Assembly: GCF_019042655.1 (NCBI RefSeq)
Contig: NZ_JAHPZO010000002.1
Span: 124,001-188,000, forward strand
Source: Planococcus sp. CP5-4_YE
GTDB lineage: Bacteria; Bacillota; Bacilli; Bacillales_A; Planococcaceae
Length of the DNA stretch: 64,000 nt
Direction: 5' to 3'
Position numbers and translations under genes: made by a program. The notes beneath the pieces were generated by a model. That model was not told the origin of the DNA, did not search any database, and worked only from the letters and a program-made list of their open reading frames with translations. This document shows positions 17,871 to 26,091 of the stretch, piece by piece (the first letter of the stretch is position 1; every line of letters starts with the position of its first letter).

Positions 17871-18866
17871 TTAGTCCTGTCCGTGCGCCCATGAAATGCG
17901 CGGATCGATTTGACGCGACATCCTGACCATGACCGGTTGGAAACCCATCCGCGGCCAAAAATAGGATGCCATTTGGTTCGGCGTATGCCAATCGGCAAAG
18001 ATATAATCATAGCCCTCTTTCTTCAATTCACTGCAGCAATGGTTGGCCAATGCCCGGCCGATGCCACGGCCGCGCATATCAGGGTTGGTCGAAGCAGCCA
18101 GCAGTTCCACACAATTTTCTGGAGTCACCAAACTGAAAGAGTCTTTCTTACGGAAATACACATGGAAGCCGGCAGCTTGGTCGCCTTGGGTAACGAGCCA
18201 TAGATAGGCCTCTTCGTCTTCGGTCAGTGCGACATAGCTTTTCTGGACATTTTCCATCGCCTCTCTTGTAATCGGATGCCAAGAAGGGGCGGCTGCCTGA
18301 TGGATGCTATTCCATACTGCCATTTTTTTCAAGAGCAGGGCATCCGCTTTTGTGCCACGGCGAAATTCAAGATCCGGCAACGTCCCGTTTTTGGGTTCGT
18401 AATCATCTAGCGACAGGATGGCGTATTTTTGCTCGAAGGCGAATCCTTGATCAATCCATTGCTCGAATACCATTTCGTCTCCGAGTGACGCCATCAGCAC
18501 ATGATGGAAATAGCCATGCTTGATCCACTCTGTTCCGGCATCTGCATACAATAAGCGCAACAGGCGCGGATGTTCATGCTCACTGATAGCCATCGATTCA
18601 TAATCCATCCATACGTAACGGCCGCGATGCGCTTCTTCTTTAAACTCATAAATCAGGTATCCGATGACGTCGATGCCGCGCACAGCAACCACGCCACTGA
18701 CATAAGGACGCTCAAGCTGCTTGCGGATAACCACTTCCGCCTCGTCAATTTCCTCGAATTTATCCGGCAGGTACGGGAAAATCTTCCGCTCCCTCGCCTG
18801 GCGTTTTGACAGCAATGCCGACATTTGGCGGATATGCTTTTCTTCAACACTGATGATCTGGATCAT
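17871..18866 (-). CDS. GNAT acetyltransferase, two-domain
   Basis: 331 residues, about double a single GNAT fold. The C-terminal half has the acetyl-CoA loop RGRGIGRALANHCCSELKKEGYDYIFADWHTPN near residue 265. The N-terminal half (IRQMSALLSKRQARERKIFPYLPDKF) looks like a degenerate GNAT repeat. ATG at 18866 follows AGGGGAG. It starts 6 bases after the Dph6-like gene stop, so they form an operon. Substrate unknown. Confidence 0.8.
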   Translation of the reverse strand: MIQIISVEEKHIRQMSALLSKRQARERKIFPYLPDKFEEIDEAEVVIRKQLERPYVSGVVAVRGIDVIGYLIYEFKEEAHRGRYVWMDYESMAISEHEHPRLLRLLYADAGTEWIKHGYFHHVLMASLGDEMVFEQWIDQGFAFEQKYAILSLDDYEPKNGTLPDLEFRRGTKADALLLKKMAVWNSIHQAAAPSWHPITREAMENVQKSYVALTEDEEAYLWLVTQGDQAAGFHVYFRKKDSFSLVTPENCVELLAASTNPDMRGRGIGRALANHCCSELKKEGYDYIFADWHTPNQMASYFWPRMGFQPVMVRMSRQIDPRISWAHGQD

Positions 18867-18872
18867 ATTCCA

Positions 18873-19535
18873 TCACTCCCCTGTTTGAAGTTTCATCTCA
18901 AGCATCGCGTACTGGCCGTTATGCACAATGGTTCCAAGCTCCACTGGCAATGGCTCGACAAAAATCGGGCCATCCACCAATGTCGTATGGAATTCCCCTT
19001 CTTCTCCGCAGGCATCAATGCCGAGTGCTTCCAATTCTTCGATCAGTTCCCGGGTGAAGACGCGTCCGAGAAACTCCTCTCCGACACGCGCGGTATCAAC
19101 TACCGTAATAACAGCTTTGAACTCTTCTGCGATCAGTTCTTCCAAAAGCGATTGGCGGGCTTCTTGCCATAATGGATGCAAGACGTCAAGTTCTGCTTTT
19201 TCACTGACTTTTTCAATCCAATCGAGATGGTCCTGCAGATCAATATCACCGTAGACACCCATTTCGATGCCTTGCTCTTTGAAATTCTGTAAATGATGGA
19301 TAAACTCCTCTTCGTACCCTGACCAGTCTGCTTGTCCAATCACCAAAGGCAAGCCCATTCGTTCCGCTTGCGCTTCCAGGATTTTCTTTCTTAGCCCATG
19401 GGATCTTGAGCGTTCTCCGTCTTCTTCGAACATCGTAAACAATGCGATCGGCACATGCCCTTGCTGTACTGCCCGGTAATATGCCAAAGCGGAATCTTTG
19501 CCGCCGCTCCATGATGTAATAAATGGTTTTTGCAT
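18873..19535 (-). CDS. Dph6-type ATP-binding protein (diphthine-ammonia ligase family)
   Basis: 220 residues. PP-loop motif SGGKDSALA near residue 9, GLRKKILEAQAERMGLPLV, and the family C-terminus DACGEEGEFHTTLVDGP. Eukaryotic and archaeal homologues amidate diphthine on EF2; bacteria lack diphthamide, so here the acceptor is unknown, though adenylation chemistry is likely. The frame is open 43 codons upstream, but AGAGGTG 6 bases before the ATG at 19535 sets the start. Cotranscribed with the GNAT gene. Confidence 0.85.
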   Translation of the reverse strand: MQKPFITSWSGGKDSALAYYRAVQQGHVPIALFTMFEEDGERSRSHGLRKKILEAQAERMGLPLVIGQADWSGYEEEFIHHLQNFKEQGIEMGVYGDIDLQDHLDWIEKVSEKAELDVLHPLWQEARQSLLEELIAEEFKAVITVVDTARVGEEFLGRVFTRELIEELEALGIDACGEEGEFHTTLVDGPIFVEPLPVELGTIVHNGQYAMLEMKLQTGE

Positions 19536-19559
19536 GCTGCACCTCTTCTGTAATTTTTG

Positions 19560-19875
19560 TAGTGTTTTACTATTAATAGTCTTGATGAAAGAGTAGAAGG
19601 CGGCGAAGGGCAAAGATGTGCTCCCACATCGCTCCGCTCTTGCGTCGCAAACGAATCGTGTCAAACACGATTCGCTTCCTGCGGGAGCAGTGACGGAGCA
19701 CAGCGAAGGAGCAACATGAGTCTTGAGACCCCACAGGGAGCATAGCGACCGAGCGACATCAGTCTTGCCCTGGCAGCACGACTTCCTGTCGCGCCAGCTG
19801 CATGACCCACGAAAGCGTCCGCCTGGAGCGATTTCATCACTCTCGTTCCCTCTACTTCTATTTACTGGCGTGAAA
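19560..19875. repeat. GC-rich interspersed repeat block R1
   Basis: Gene-free stretch with imperfect palindromes (CGAATCGTG-tca-AACACGATTCG) and phrases such as GAGACCCCACAGGGAGCATAG. It shares GTCATGCAGCTG..GCGACAGGA (as the complement) with the block at 52166-52402. Probably a degenerate member of the GC-rich intergenic repeats; no coding signal. Confidence 0.6.
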
Positions 19876-19889
19876 CTCCTTGTTCCACA

Positions 19890-19920
19890 AAAAAACAGCC
19901 GGGAAATCCCCGGCTGTTTG
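19890..19920 (-). terminator. Terminator of fumC
   Basis: AAACAGCCGGGG / TCCCGGCTGTTTTTTT hairpin directly after the fumC stop. Confidence 0.85.
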
Positions 19921-19922
19921 CA

Positions 19923-21305
19923 TTATTTTCCTACCATATTCTCCGGGCGCACCCATTCGTCGAATTGCTCCGACGTTAAATGGCCGCTCTTGACTGCTGA
20001 TTCTTTTAATGTAGTGCCTTCGTTATGTGCTTGCTTGGCAATGGCTGCCGCTTTTTCGTAGCCGATATGCGGGTTCAGGGATGTCACGAGCATCAAGGAA
20101 TTCTTCACGTGGTTTTCGATGACGTCCAAGTTCGCTTCAATGCCGATCGCACAATTATCGTTAAAGGAAATGAGTGAATCTGTCAGCAAGCGAACCGATT
20201 GCAAGAAGTTATAGGCAATGACCGGTTTGAAGACATTGAGTTCAAAATTCCCTTGGCTTGCCGCAAAGCCGATCGCCGCGTCATTACCCATGACTTGTGC
20301 CGATACCATCGTCAAGGCTTCACTTTGCGTCGGGTTGACTTTCCCTGGCATGATCGAGCTGCCTGGCTCATTCGCCGGAATCGTAATCTCGCCGATGCCG
20401 CTGCGCGGGCCGCTTGCCAGCCAGCGTACGTCGTTGGCGATCTTCATCGCATCCGCCGCAAGTGCTTTCACTGCTCCGTGCACGTAGACCATTTCGTCAT
20501 GGCTAGTCAATGCATGGAATTTATTTTCTGCTGAAGTAAATTCCATGCCGACCGCTTGTGCGATAAATTCCGCTACATAGCCACCGAATTTCGGGTCTGC
20601 GTTGATGCCTGTCCCGACTGCTGTTCCGCCGATTGCCAGTTCACGCATATGCTCTACGCTTTCTTTGATCATGCGTTCGCTTTTCACCAACATGTGACGC
20701 CAGCCGCTGATTTCCTGGCCTAATGTGAGCGGTGTAGCATCCTGTAAATGCGTACGGCCAATTTTGATGACTTCGTCGAATTTCTTCGCTTTTTCATCCA
20801 GTGTCGTTTTCAACTTCTGGACCGCTGGGATCAATTGCTCCGTAACTGCTAGAACGCCAGCAACGTGCATCGCCGTTGGGTATGTATCGTTCGAGCTTTG
20901 GGACATATTGACATCATCGTTCGGATGAAGTTGTTCATCTGATCCTTGTTCCGCCAAAATTTCATTTCCACGGCGCGCCAATACTTCGTTCATGTTCATA
21001 TTGGACTGCGTGCCGCTTCCTGTTTGCCAGACGACGAGCGGGAAATGATCGTTCCATTTACCGGCGATGACTTCGTTGGCAGCGGTTTCGATTGCGCGCA
21101 TTTTCGCGTCGGACATTTTGCCAAGCTTGTGGTTCGCCTTGGCTGTCGCTTTTTTCAATTGAGCAAATGCCATGACCACTTCATGGGGCATACGTTCTGT
21201 TCCGATGGCAAAGTTCTGGACACTGCGCTGTGTTTGCGCGCCCCACATTTTGTCAGCTTCAACTTGAATTTCACCGATCGTGTCTTTTTCTGTACGATAC
21301 TGCAT
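19923..21305 (-). CDS. fumC: Class II fumarate hydratase
   Basis: 460 residues, full length; interconverts fumarate and malate in the TCA cycle, iron-independent. Conserved blocks: [16 protein letters not shown] near residue 97, [37 protein letters not shown] near residue 184 (with the catalytic His), and the fumarase/aspartase signature [11 protein letters not shown] near residue 315. ATG at 21305 sits 8 bases after GGAG; an upstream GTG would overlap that site. Monocistronic. Confidence 0.97.
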   Translation of the reverse strand: MQYRTEKDTIGEIQVEADKMWGAQTQRSVQNFAIGTERMPHEVVMAFAQLKKATAKANHKLGKMSDAKMRAIETAANEVIAGKWNDHFPLVVWQTGSGTQSNMNMNEVLARRGNEILAEQGSDEQLHPNDDVNMSQSSNDTYPTAMHVAGVLAVTEQLIPAVQKLKTTLDEKAKKFDEVIKIGRTHLQDATPLTLGQEISGWRHMLVKSERMIKESVEHMRELAIGGTAVGTGINADPKFGGYVAEFIAQAVGMEFTSAENKFHALTSHDEMVYVHGAVKALAADAMKIANDVRWLASGPRSGIGEITIPANEPGSSIMPGKVNPTQSEALTMVSAQVMGNDAAIGFAASQGNFELNVFKPVIAYNFLQSVRLLTDSLISFNDNCAIGIEANLDVIENHVKNSLMLVTSLNPHIGYEKAAAIAKQAHNEGTTLKESAVKSGHLTSEQFDEWVRPENMVGK

Positions 21306-21383
21306 TCCATTCACTCCAATTCTTATTCTTTATGGCTTCTCTTCTATTAAACACATTCCGCGCGGAAAAAGCGACCTTCTCCG

Positions 21384-22883
21384 CTAAAATTCCCCGGCCT
21401 CGCTTGAGAAAAATGCTTCGATAATCGCTTCGTCTGAATGGGGAATATATTCCCCTTTAATGATCTGTGCGCCGTTGATACAGCCGCTCGAAAGCAAGAT
21501 GATGTCGTTTGGTCCGCTCTCTTCTAAGGCTTTTTCTACAGCCTGTTTGCGCGTTGGCGCCTTCAGAACTTTTTGCATGTATGGCACACTGAAACCTTTG
21601 ATCACTTCTTCGACGACATCTTCCGGATCGTTAAACCCTGGATGATCGACCGTTACGACCAAGACGTCCGCTTTCCCTTCAGATGCTTTCGCCATTTTCG
21701 GCATCTTTGCAAAATCCCGAATGCCAATTCCGGCAATCAAGGCAATGAGGCGGGCATGGGGCAATTTACGGGCTTCGGTCAATACCGCATCGATTGCGAC
21801 CGGAGTATGGGCATAGTCCAAGATGATGGTCCGCTCTTCAGGCCCTCTGATAACTTGAAAACGCCCTTCGACTTGAGGCATATCAGGCAAGACGGCAATG
21901 ATCTGGTCAATGGAATATCCTGCATGCAATGCCGTTCCGATCGCCGCCGTCAAATTCGCGGCATTGTAATCACCAAATAATGGAGCTTCGACTATTCGGC
22001 TGTCGCCGTTATAGTTCAACTCAAAACGCATCCCTTGTGCGGAAGCGCTGTAATTCTCCCATATAAGATCGGCACCGCTGGATGGGTCCTGGCTATAGCT
22101 CAAGATTGGATAATCCGCTACCGCTAAAATGCCGTCGCTCAACCCCGGGTCATCGAGATTGACGACTGCCGCTTTCGCGCGCTCGAACAATTTCAGCTTG
22201 GACTCCCGATAATGTTCAAACGTCTTATGGTATTCGAGATGCTCCTCGGATAAATTGGTGTGAATCGCTACATCGAAAATGATTCCTTCCACCCGTTGCT
22301 GATCCAACGCAGTCGATGACACTTCCATGGCGACCGCCTCTGTTTTCGCTTCCACCAGCATGGAAAAAATCTGATGGATGTCCGAGGCAATTGGCGTAGT
22401 CGGCGTACTTTTCTTAAACGGAACTTTGCCTTCAGCCGTTTCTACGCCCGTTGTACCGACGAATCCACAAGGTGTCCCGAGCAAATTAAATAAATTACGG
22501 ACATAAGTAGCTGTCGTGGTCTTGCCGTTCGTGCCCGTCACGCCGATTTTAAACAAATCATGCTGTGGCGAGCTGAAAAAGAAATCTGCAGTGTGCGCGA
22601 GTGCATTGCGCACATCCGCCACCAGCACAAAGCTGACAGCCGGATGGCGCTTCGCTTGTTGGGACAGAATTTCCTCATTGGAGCCGATAATTGCCTGTGC
22701 ACCATTTTCGATGGCAGGCTCTATGTATAAATGTCCGTCCGTGTTCTCACCGATGACGCAAAAAAATGCAGAACCATTGCGTGCAGCCGAAGAGTTATAG
22801 ACAATCGCCTGGATGTCCGTTGACTCTGGCCCGAATGATTTTACTATGCGTACGCCGGGTATTTGTGCAAATTGCAACTTCAT
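21384..22883 (-). CDS. murE: MurE-family UDP-MurNAc-tripeptide synthetase
   Basis: 499 residues; adds the third stem-peptide amino acid to UDP-MurNAc-L-Ala-D-Glu in the cytosol. P-loop GVTGTNGKTTTATYVRNLF near residue 115, NLSEEHLEYH near residue 200, and LDYAHTPVA near residue 335. The residue-3 selectivity motif, DNPR in diaminopimelate enzymes, reads DHPG here (TVDHPGFNDPED). That argues against diaminopimelate and is compatible with lysine, but I cannot assign it. ATG at 22883 follows GAGGAG. It lies outside any division/cell-wall cluster and may be a second murE. Confidence 0.88.
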   Translation of the reverse strand: MKLQFAQIPGVRIVKSFGPESTDIQAIVYNSSAARNGSAFFCVIGENTDGHLYIEPAIENGAQAIIGSNEEILSQQAKRHPAVSFVLVADVRNALAHTADFFFSSPQHDLFKIGVTGTNGKTTTATYVRNLFNLLGTPCGFVGTTGVETAEGKVPFKKSTPTTPIASDIHQIFSMLVEAKTEAVAMEVSSTALDQQRVEGIIFDVAIHTNLSEEHLEYHKTFEHYRESKLKLFERAKAAVVNLDDPGLSDGILAVADYPILSYSQDPSSGADLIWENYSASAQGMRFELNYNGDSRIVEAPLFGDYNAANLTAAIGTALHAGYSIDQIIAVLPDMPQVEGRFQVIRGPEERTIILDYAHTPVAIDAVLTEARKLPHARLIALIAGIGIRDFAKMPKMAKASEGKADVLVVTVDHPGFNDPEDVVEEVIKGFSVPYMQKVLKAPTRKQAVEKALEESGPNDIILLSSGCINGAQIIKGEYIPHSDEAIIEAFFSSEAGEF

Positions 22884-22988
22884 ATCGTAACTCCTCTTGA
22901 AGATAAATTTATGTGAATTTCTGATAATTTTACAGGAAAGCGCATTAGTGTTCCACAATTCGAGACGCTTTTTTAAAAAAATTATCGA

Positions 22989-23705
22989 TCAACTAAGAGG
23001 TTTGGCAAACTGCAGCGCATGAAAGCCCTTGACCATCTGGAAGCCAATTCCAACATATCCTTCATTTAGTAATTCCTTCTGTTTTTGCAGGTCGTCAATC
23101 GGGGCTGTAATTTGATTGCCATAATCTGCATTGGGCTGCTCGAGATCCTTTACCAAGATATAACGTTCCAGACCGTCGTACTTCTTTTTTAATGCAGCGA
23201 TATGCATATGCTGCATGAATTTATCTTTCAAGCTCGGGATGTTCATCGGTGCCACTGTACAGGCCACATAGCGGAACTTCTTATCCAACTTTTTCAATTC
23301 CTTCATGACCACTTCGGCTAATTTCTGCTGAAGGCGGTTTCCCCGGTAATCGGGGGCGACAGCCGAAATTTCCTGGTAAATCATGTCGCCAAGCTCTTCC
23401 TCTGAAAGCCCGATATCCCGCCCAAGATGCTCCTCGTCAACTTCCGGAACGAGTAGTGCCCGAAAAGCCACTAGCTCTCCTTCTACAAAAGCCCCAACAA
23501 TCAGCCCGTTATGCTGCAAAATAAACAGAAATTCTTCAGTCGACAACGGCTGCAACGTATTTTTCTCTGGCAGCGAGTCGATAACCGTTTGCTGAACCCG
23601 TTCGATTTCAGCCAAATCCTCCAGGTACAGGCGCTTCATATACATTGGCACCTGTTTGTGCATGCGCACATTGGTCAGTGTACCTTCATATAGGCGGTCT
23701 TTCAA
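22989..23705 (-). CDS. GNAT-family acetyltransferase-like protein
   Basis: 238 residues. The GNAT core is weak but readable: EGELVAFRALLVPEVDEEHLG, then AVAPDYRGNRLQQKLAEVVMKEL near residue 125 as the acetyl-CoA loop (R-G-N-R-L). TTG start at 23705 is supported by GAGGGGGA 8 bases upstream. The rest (LERYILVKDLEQPNADYGNQI) is not a motif I know. Monocistronic between murE and the P-loop gene. Confidence 0.65.
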   Translation of the reverse strand: MKDRLYEGTLTNVRMHKQVPMYMKRLYLEDLAEIERVQQTVIDSLPEKNTLQPLSTEEFLFILQHNGLIVGAFVEGELVAFRALLVPEVDEEHLGRDIGLSEEELGDMIYQEISAVAPDYRGNRLQQKLAEVVMKELKKLDKKFRYVACTVAPMNIPSLKDKFMQHMHIAALKKKYDGLERYILVKDLEQPNADYGNQITAPIDDLQKQKELLNEGYVGIGFQMVKGFHALQFAKPLS

Positions 23706-23801
23706 AGCCCATTCCCCCTCGTTTCTTTCGTACTATCAGAATACCATGTTCCCTATCCATCGTCTTCAAGTTTTTTCAATTGACTGTAAAATTGAAACTA
23801 T

Positions 23802-24320
23802 TTACCGACTTGTCCCAAAAAAAGCCTCAATTTCTTTTTGTGTACGGAGGATATAAACCTGTTTTTCAGGATACTTCCTAATAAATTCTTCTATTAAATG
23901 GTGTTGCGATTTTTGCCGCTCGTGATAGGTCGTCATAATGAACTTCAGGAATTCATAATCCAGCTTTTCAGGGCATCCTGGTGCCATATCCGGCCTTGCC
24001 TGTCTGCGGTACTGGAGGCGCCTTTTCAATACACGCCATAAACAGCGCCAAAGCGGCAGCTGCAATTGGATAAGTGTATCGCAAGCCGCCAAGCGGATAG
24101 CTGCCGTGCTATTATAGTTGCCTTCGATGATCCAACTAGGTTCGTTTGCCAGCTCCTGTTGCTTGTGCCGAAATTCTCTTTCCTCTGCTTCGACCCACCC
24201 CGGCTCCCAAAAATATGCATCCAAATGATGCACAGGCAGTTCGGCCACTTCCCCTAAACGTCTTCCAAATGTTGATTTACCTGCTCCTGCCGACACACCG
24301 ATCACCATGACTCTTCGCAT
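23802..24320 (-). CDS. P-loop kinase-like protein (FlaR / adenylate-kinase-like)
   Basis: 172 residues. Walker [11 protein letters not shown] at residue 8, then [18 protein letters not shown] and [10 protein letters not shown], the pattern of the 'DNA topology modulation protein FlaR' and shikimate/adenylate kinase-like AAA proteins. No Walker B or lid motif assigns a substrate. ATG at 24320 directly follows GGAGGGGGAG, a tight spacing. Divergent from the cold shock gene. Confidence 0.75.
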   Translation of the reverse strand: MRRVMVIGVSAGAGKSTFGRRLGEVAELPVHHLDAYFWEPGWVEAEEREFRHKQQELANEPSWIIEGNYNSTAAIRLAACDTLIQLQLPLWRCLWRVLKRRLQYRRQARPDMAPGCPEKLDYEFLKFIMTTYHERQKSQHHLIEEFIRKYPEKQVYILRTQKEIEAFFGTSR

Positions 24321-24534
24321 TGCTCCCCCTCCAATCCCTCTTCATTCAACTATAACGAATGGCAGGAAAAAGAACCAACCGAACTTAACCCTTGCATTCC
24401 AAAGAGCACCATGCTATTCTAAGGAAGAATTATTTTTGTTCGATGGCTTTTCATTAAGTATCAGATTTAATCTGAAGGATTTGAGCAAGGATAGTAATAC
24501 AATGTATGCAATAGCATACGAGGAGGAAACACAC

Positions 24535-24735
24535 ATGGAACAAGGTAAAGTAAAATGGTTTAACTCAGAAAAAGGATTCGGCTTCATCGAGCGCGAAGGC
24601 GGAGACGACGTATTCGTACACTTCTCAGCTATCCAAAGCGAAGGATTCAAAACTCTTGACGAAGGTCAAGAAGTTACTTTTGACATCGAGCAAGGCCAAC
24701 GCGGTCTTCAAGCTACTAACGTATCAAAAGCTTAA
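24535..24735 (+). CDS. Cold shock protein (CspA/CspB family)
   Basis: 66 residues; single-strand nucleic acid chaperone with an OB fold. RNP1 KGFGFIER and RNP2 VFVHFS are intact. AGGAGGAAACACAC precedes the ATG. The frame extends upstream through the leader but starts here by ribosome site and family length. A plausible promoter, TTGTTC-17-TATCAG (24436-24464), would give a leader of about 65 bases, as is usual for cold-shock mRNAs. A strong terminator follows. Confidence 0.95.
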   Translation: MEQGKVKWFNSEKGFGFIEREGGDDVFVHFSAIQSEGFKTLDEGQEVTFDIEQGQRGLQATNVSKA

Positions 24736-24750
24736 TTAACCCTTAAACTT

Positions 24751-24786
24751 TCAATGGACTCTTCTTCGGAAGAGTCCATTTTTTAT
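24751..24786 (+). terminator. Terminator of the cold shock gene
   Basis: AATGGACTCTTC-ttcg-GAAGAGTCCATTTTTTA: a UUCG-type tetraloop stem followed by T run. Confidence 0.9.
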
Positions 24787-24824
24787 TGTCTAAAAATACA
24801 TGCATACAATTGAGCGCGTTCTTT

Positions 24825-25066
24825 AAGTGGAGGTAGCGAGTATTTGTTTGCGGAAATATTCCGGCGTATTGATATAAGCGTCGCTTTAGTATTCGCCGCC
24901 CTGCTTTGGGTTGGCCTCTTGCAATAAGCCAGGAAAAGCACCTGTCTTATTGCGTCGGCTCACCCCTTTACGCTTGGCGGCTGAGAGATTTCTTTGATTC
25001 GGGTGCGTTTAATCAGAACTGCTTCTATAATAAGTTGCCGGCTAGCGGGGGAATCGCTTCCTGAAT
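24825..25066 (+). repeat. Structured intergenic repeat, unit A1
   Basis: First of two direct units, period 249 bases. Order of blocks: TTTGTTTGCGGAA, TCGCCGCCctgctttGGGTTGGCC, the core hairpin GCAATAAG-c-CAGG-loop-CCTG-t-CTTATTGC, GGCTCACCC, GGCGGCTGAGAGATTTC, a variable stretch, then GTTGCCGGCTAGCGGGGGAA. No open reading frame of note. It carries the CACCCCTTTACGC variant shared with unit B2. Confidence 0.85.
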
Positions 25067-25073
25067 AGAACAG

Positions 25074-25316
25074 AAGTGAAGATAACTAGGGTTTGTTTGC
25101 GGAAATGTTCCGGCATATTGATATAAGCGTCGCTTTAGTATTCGCCGCCCTGCTTTGGGTTGGCCTCTTACAATAAGCCAGGAAAAGCACCTGTCTTATT
25201 GCGTCGGCTCACCCTTGGCGCTGGGCAGCTGAGAGATTTCATTGGATTATGCTAGTTTATATAGCTTTCTTTTTGTATTCAGTTGCCGGCTAGCGGGGGA
25301 ATCGCTTCCTGAGATA
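25074..25316 (+). repeat. Structured intergenic repeat, unit A2
   Basis: Second unit, same orientation, close to A1 through the core but with the CACCCTTGGCGC variant found in B1 and B3. The segment between GAGATTTC and GTTGCCGG diverges freely while the flanking blocks stay fixed. One base of the core stem is changed (ACAATAAG opposite CTTATTGC). Confidence 0.85.
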
Positions 25317-25417
25317 AGGCATCTAATCATGAAGTTTTTGAGCAAAGAATTATTGTTGGTAGATTAGAAGAGACATGAGCTATCCAGACTGGAGCTCTTT
25401 CACACTTTATATTGTAT

Positions 25418-25662
25418 GGTTGAAGAAATTATCCACTACTCTAAAATTAGAGACGGAGTGGAAGGGGCCGACTCCGGGAGGATCAGCGAGACAATTGAGA
25501 CCCTGCAAGCGAATATACGAAAAGCATTGAGCATATTCGTTTGCGAAGCTCGAACATCGTGAGAGTTGAGCAGGCGGGGGGTTGCGAAGCGACGAAGCGG
25601 CTCAATGCGAGCCCTCCGGAAAGCGTGTCCCTGCAACGCAGTCGAATAGTACAAACTTTCTC
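25418..25662 (+). repeat. GC-rich repeat block R2, downstream of array A
   Basis: Begins GGTTGAAGAAA, then GAGACGGAGTGGAAGGGG, and ends CGCAGTCGAATAG..AAACTTTC. The complement of 52166-52402 has the same beginning and end, at a similar distance from its own array. The interior has palindromes (GCGAATATACG...CATATTCGTTTGC). No coding capacity recognised. Confidence 0.7.
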
Positions 25663-25690
25663 CACTCACTTCCGTCCCGTATTTCACAAA

Positions 25691-25720
25691 GAAAAAAGCT
25701 GCCCAATGGCAGCTTTTTTT
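25691..25720. terminator. Terminator hairpin, duplicate copy
   Basis: AAAAAAGCTGCC-caat-GGCAGCTTTTTTT. Nearly identical to the hairpin at 25963-25990, 272 bases away. Confidence 0.7.
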
Positions 25721-25789
25721 CAGAGTGTTGAATAAGTATAGAATCCACTAAAAACCACGAGAAGTAGATGCTTTTTTACAACCTAAAAA

Positions 25790-25945
25790 CTAGTGGACTG
25801 TATAAGTATTTGGAGAAGCGTTCGCTCGACTCCTGTGGGACTAGCGGGTTTGAGAGACCCCGCAGGTCGCGATAGCGGCTGAGGAGGCTCGATTCCCGCC
25901 CCACGGAAAGCGAGCGATAAGCTTTGGAAAATACGACTTCTTACC
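25790..25945 (+). repeat. GC-rich repeat block R3
   Basis: Contains GACTCCTGTGGGACTAGCGG, GAGACCCCGCAGG, GCGGCTGAGGAGGCTCGATT and GCCCCACGGAAAGCGAGCG, phrases typical of the intergenic GC-rich repeats of this group. It is bracketed by the duplicated hairpins at 25691 and 25963. Confidence 0.6.
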
Positions 25946-25962
25946 TTTCTCGACAGCCTGGA

Positions 25963-25990
25963 AAAAAGCTGCACAATGGCAGCTTTTTTT
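25963..25990 (-). terminator. Terminator of the 32-residue membrane protein gene
   Basis: On the minus strand the TAA stop runs into AAAAAAGCTGCCATTGTGCAGCTTTTTT, so the terminator begins at the stop codon. Confidence 0.8.
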
Positions 25991-26087
25991 AATTCATGAT
26001 GAAATACAATTGGAAGACCAGGAAAATGATCGCGACCAACAGGAGCGTTCCGACCACTACGCTCATGGCCAGTTTTTTTCCGTCCAT
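25989..26087 (-). CDS. 32-residue single-span membrane protein
   Basis: Short N-terminus MDGKKLAMS, then one hydrophobic helix of about 20 residues (VVVGTLLLVAIIFLVFQLYF), ending IMN. The ATG is 4 bases after the stop of the VOC/beta-lactamase gene, and its ribosome site GAGAGGGTG lies in that gene's last codons, so the two should be coupled. The stop abuts an intrinsic terminator. It may be a partner or regulator of the upstream enzyme; function unknown. Confidence 0.7.
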   Translation of the reverse strand: MDGKKLAMSVVVGTLLLVAIIFLVFQLYFIMN

Positions 26088-26091
26088 CGAC

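Noticed and set aside
24825-25316. Tandem repeats considered as a CRISPR array
   Set aside because: Units are about 248 bases with conservation across most of the unit; there are no short identical repeats with unique spacers and no cas genes.
25436-25687. Minus-strand frames within block R2
   Set aside because: GC-rich palindromic repeat sequence; the homologous block R6 does not keep the frame.
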